In this document: positions 4,244-5,158 of the stretch, one piece after another
How the letters are laid out: each line of letters starts with the position of its first letter
How positions within the stretch are numbered: position 1 is the stretch's first letter
Assembly: GCA_965363675.1 (NCBI GenBank)
Contig: CBDTTW010000205.1
Coordinates: forward strand, 1 to 5,158
DNA length: 5,158 nt
From: CBDTTW01 sp965363675
GTDB lineage: Bacteria; Bacteroidota; Rhodothermia; Rhodothermales; DASSAV01
Reading direction: 5' to 3'
Notes under the pieces: model-generated
What the model was told of the DNA's origin: nothing
Database searches by the model: none
What the model saw: the letters and a program-made list of their open reading frames with translations, nothing else
Made by a program: the position numbers and the translations under genes

Positions 4244-5158
4244 ATGGCGGATACCGTAACGGCAGCCTATTCCGGACATGCAGAGGTTTACGAAGCCTCC
4301 GAAGCTTTCAAGCAGGGAGCCGCCATCGGGTCGGCGGAGGCGTACCGCCGGACGTACGCGCGCAGCATCGAGGATCCGGAAGGCTTCTGGGCCGAGCAGG
4401 CCGGCCGCCTCGACTGGATGCAACCGTTTACGCGCGTCAAGGATGTGCTGTTCTCTCGCCGGGAGGTGCGCATCCGCTGGTTCGAGGACGGCATGCTCAA
4501 CGCCTGCTACAACTGCGTGGACCGCCACCTGGAAAAGCACCGCGACCGCACGGCGTTCCTCTTCGAGCCGGACAACCCGGACGAGGCCGCCCGTACGATC
4601 ACCTACGGCATGCTCTACGAGGAGGTATGCCGCTTTGCCAACGTGCTCAAGGCGCACGGCGTCCGCAAGGGCGACCGGGTGACGATCTACCTGCCGATGA
4701 TCCCCGAGGCCATCTATGCCATGCTGGCATGCGCGCGCCTCGGGGCGCCGCATTCGGTGGTGTTCGGCGGCTTCTCGCCGGACTCGCTCGCCGACCGCAT
4801 CCTCGACTGCGACTCGGCCGTGCTCATCACGGCCGATGAGGGCTTGCGCGCCGGGCGGCCCATTCCGCTCAAGCACAACGCCGACCGGGCCGCCGAACGC
4901 TGCCCGAACCTGCGCACGATCCTGGTGGTGCGGCGCACGGGCGGCGCCGTGGACATGAAGCCCGGCCGCGACTTCTGGTACGACGCGCTGCGCGCGGCGG
5001 CCCCGGCTGAGTGCCCGCCCGAGCCGATGGAAGCCGAGGCCCCGCTGTTCATCCTGTATACTTCCGGCAGTACCGGCAAGCCCAAGGGCGTCGTGCATAC
5101 CACCGGCGGCTACCTCGTCTATGCATCGATGACGCACCAGTACACCTTCGACTACCAT
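4244..5158 (+). CDS. acs: acetyl-CoA synthetase, AMP-forming, N-terminal part (cut by window end)
   Basis: Acetate:CoA ligase of the ANL superfamily, converting acetate, ATP and CoA to acetyl-CoA, AMP and pyrophosphate through acetyl-AMP; cytoplasmic. The window holds 305 residues, about 47% of the usual 650 or so, with no frameshift. It matches bacterial Acs throughout: the N-terminal F-W-A-E-Q (48-52) and L-D-W (56-58), W-F-E-D-G-x-L-N (79-86), C-V-D-R-H-L (91-96), the block G-D-R-V-T-I-Y-L-P-M-I-P-E-A (143-156), H-S-V-V-F-G-G-F-S-P (170-179), D-E-G-L-R-A-G-R (198-205; the arginines of this loop are associated with CoA binding in the family) and the ATP-binding P-loop-like core Y-T-S-G-S-T-G-K-P-K-G (272-282). 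The residues that set acyl-chain size and the C-terminal lysine controlled by acetylation lie beyond the window, so a propionyl-CoA synthetase cannot be formally excluded, although similarity favours Acs. The ATG at 4244 gives the family N-terminus; no Shine-Dalgarno is seen. A structured 160-base gap separates it from the COG2905-type gene. Confidence 0.95.
   Translation, partial: MADTVTAAYSGHAEVYEASEAFKQGAAIGSAEAYRRTYARSIEDPEGFWAEQAGRLDWMQPFTRVKDVLFSRREVRIRWFEDGMLNACYNCVDRHLEKHRDRTAFLFEPDNPDEAARTITYGMLYEEVCRFANVLKAHGVRKGDRVTIYLPMIPEAIYAMLACARLGAPHSVVFGGFSPDSLADRILDCDSAVLITADEGLRAGRPIPLKHNADRAAERCPNLRTILVVRRTGGAVDMKPGRDFWYDALRAAAPAECPPEPMEAEAPLFILYTSGSTGKPKGVVHTTGGYLVYASMTHQYTFDYH

Noticed and set aside
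3225..4259. Plus-strand open frame of 344 codons overlapping the COG2905-type gene and the start of acs
   Set aside because: It is out of frame with the domain-bearing protein; its product is Arg/Ala/Gly/Pro-rich shadow sequence.
4040..5158. Long open frame on the minus strand (372 codons, running off the window)
   Set aside because: It lies antisense to acs, which matches known acetyl-CoA synthetases along its whole visible length. The minus-strand translation shows no recognisable motif.

Overview
The window is GC-rich DNA holding four complete protein genes and the 5' half of a fifth, all on the + strand and separated by gaps of about 140 to 190 bases. The taxon can only be inferred. None of the start codons has a convincing Shine-Dalgarno at normal spacing. 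Together with the high GC and the gene families present, this fits a GC-rich Bacteroidota/Rhodothermota-type bacterium, but no marker gene is present to settle it.

Left part (1-1197): two small genes of unknown function, 189-578 (129 aa) and 772-1197 (141 aa). Each has one N-terminal membrane segment and a soluble tail. They look like diverged tandem paralogues: both end in the same pattern, D-R-x-G-x-x-Y-T, then six residues, then L-N-stop, and five N-terminal residues coincide without gaps. The first 18 bases of the window read H-R-R-N-M-stop, which might be the end of a further copy. The gap between the two genes (579-771) is unusually structured. It holds a terminator-like hairpin and then two long inverted repeats, each with a 14-base centre; the second ends two bases before the next start codon.

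Middle (1336-2010): a DUF937/YidB-like protein, followed by a hairpin and T-run.

Right part (2155-5158): a 642-aa regulatory-type protein of the COG2905 architecture (cyclic-nucleotide-binding fold, two CBS motifs, DUF294 nucleotidyltransferase-like domain, DUF294 C-terminal domain), followed after a structured 160-base leader by acs, acetyl-CoA synthetase, cut by the window end at residue 305. Genes of the COG2905 type are often found beside acetate uptake and activation genes, so a role in controlling acetate use is a reasonable inference. The nucleotidyltransferase-like domain has lost both acidic residues of its expected D-Q-D-N motif (here Q-Q-H-N), and the phosphate-binding cassette of the cyclic-nucleotide fold is degenerate. 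The protein may therefore be a binding or sensing scaffold rather than an enzyme.

I see no RNA genes, CRISPR arrays, insertion sequences or integrase-type genes. The most novel material is the paralogous small membrane-protein pair with its inverted-repeat spacer, and the apparently catalytically dead DUF294 protein next to acs.
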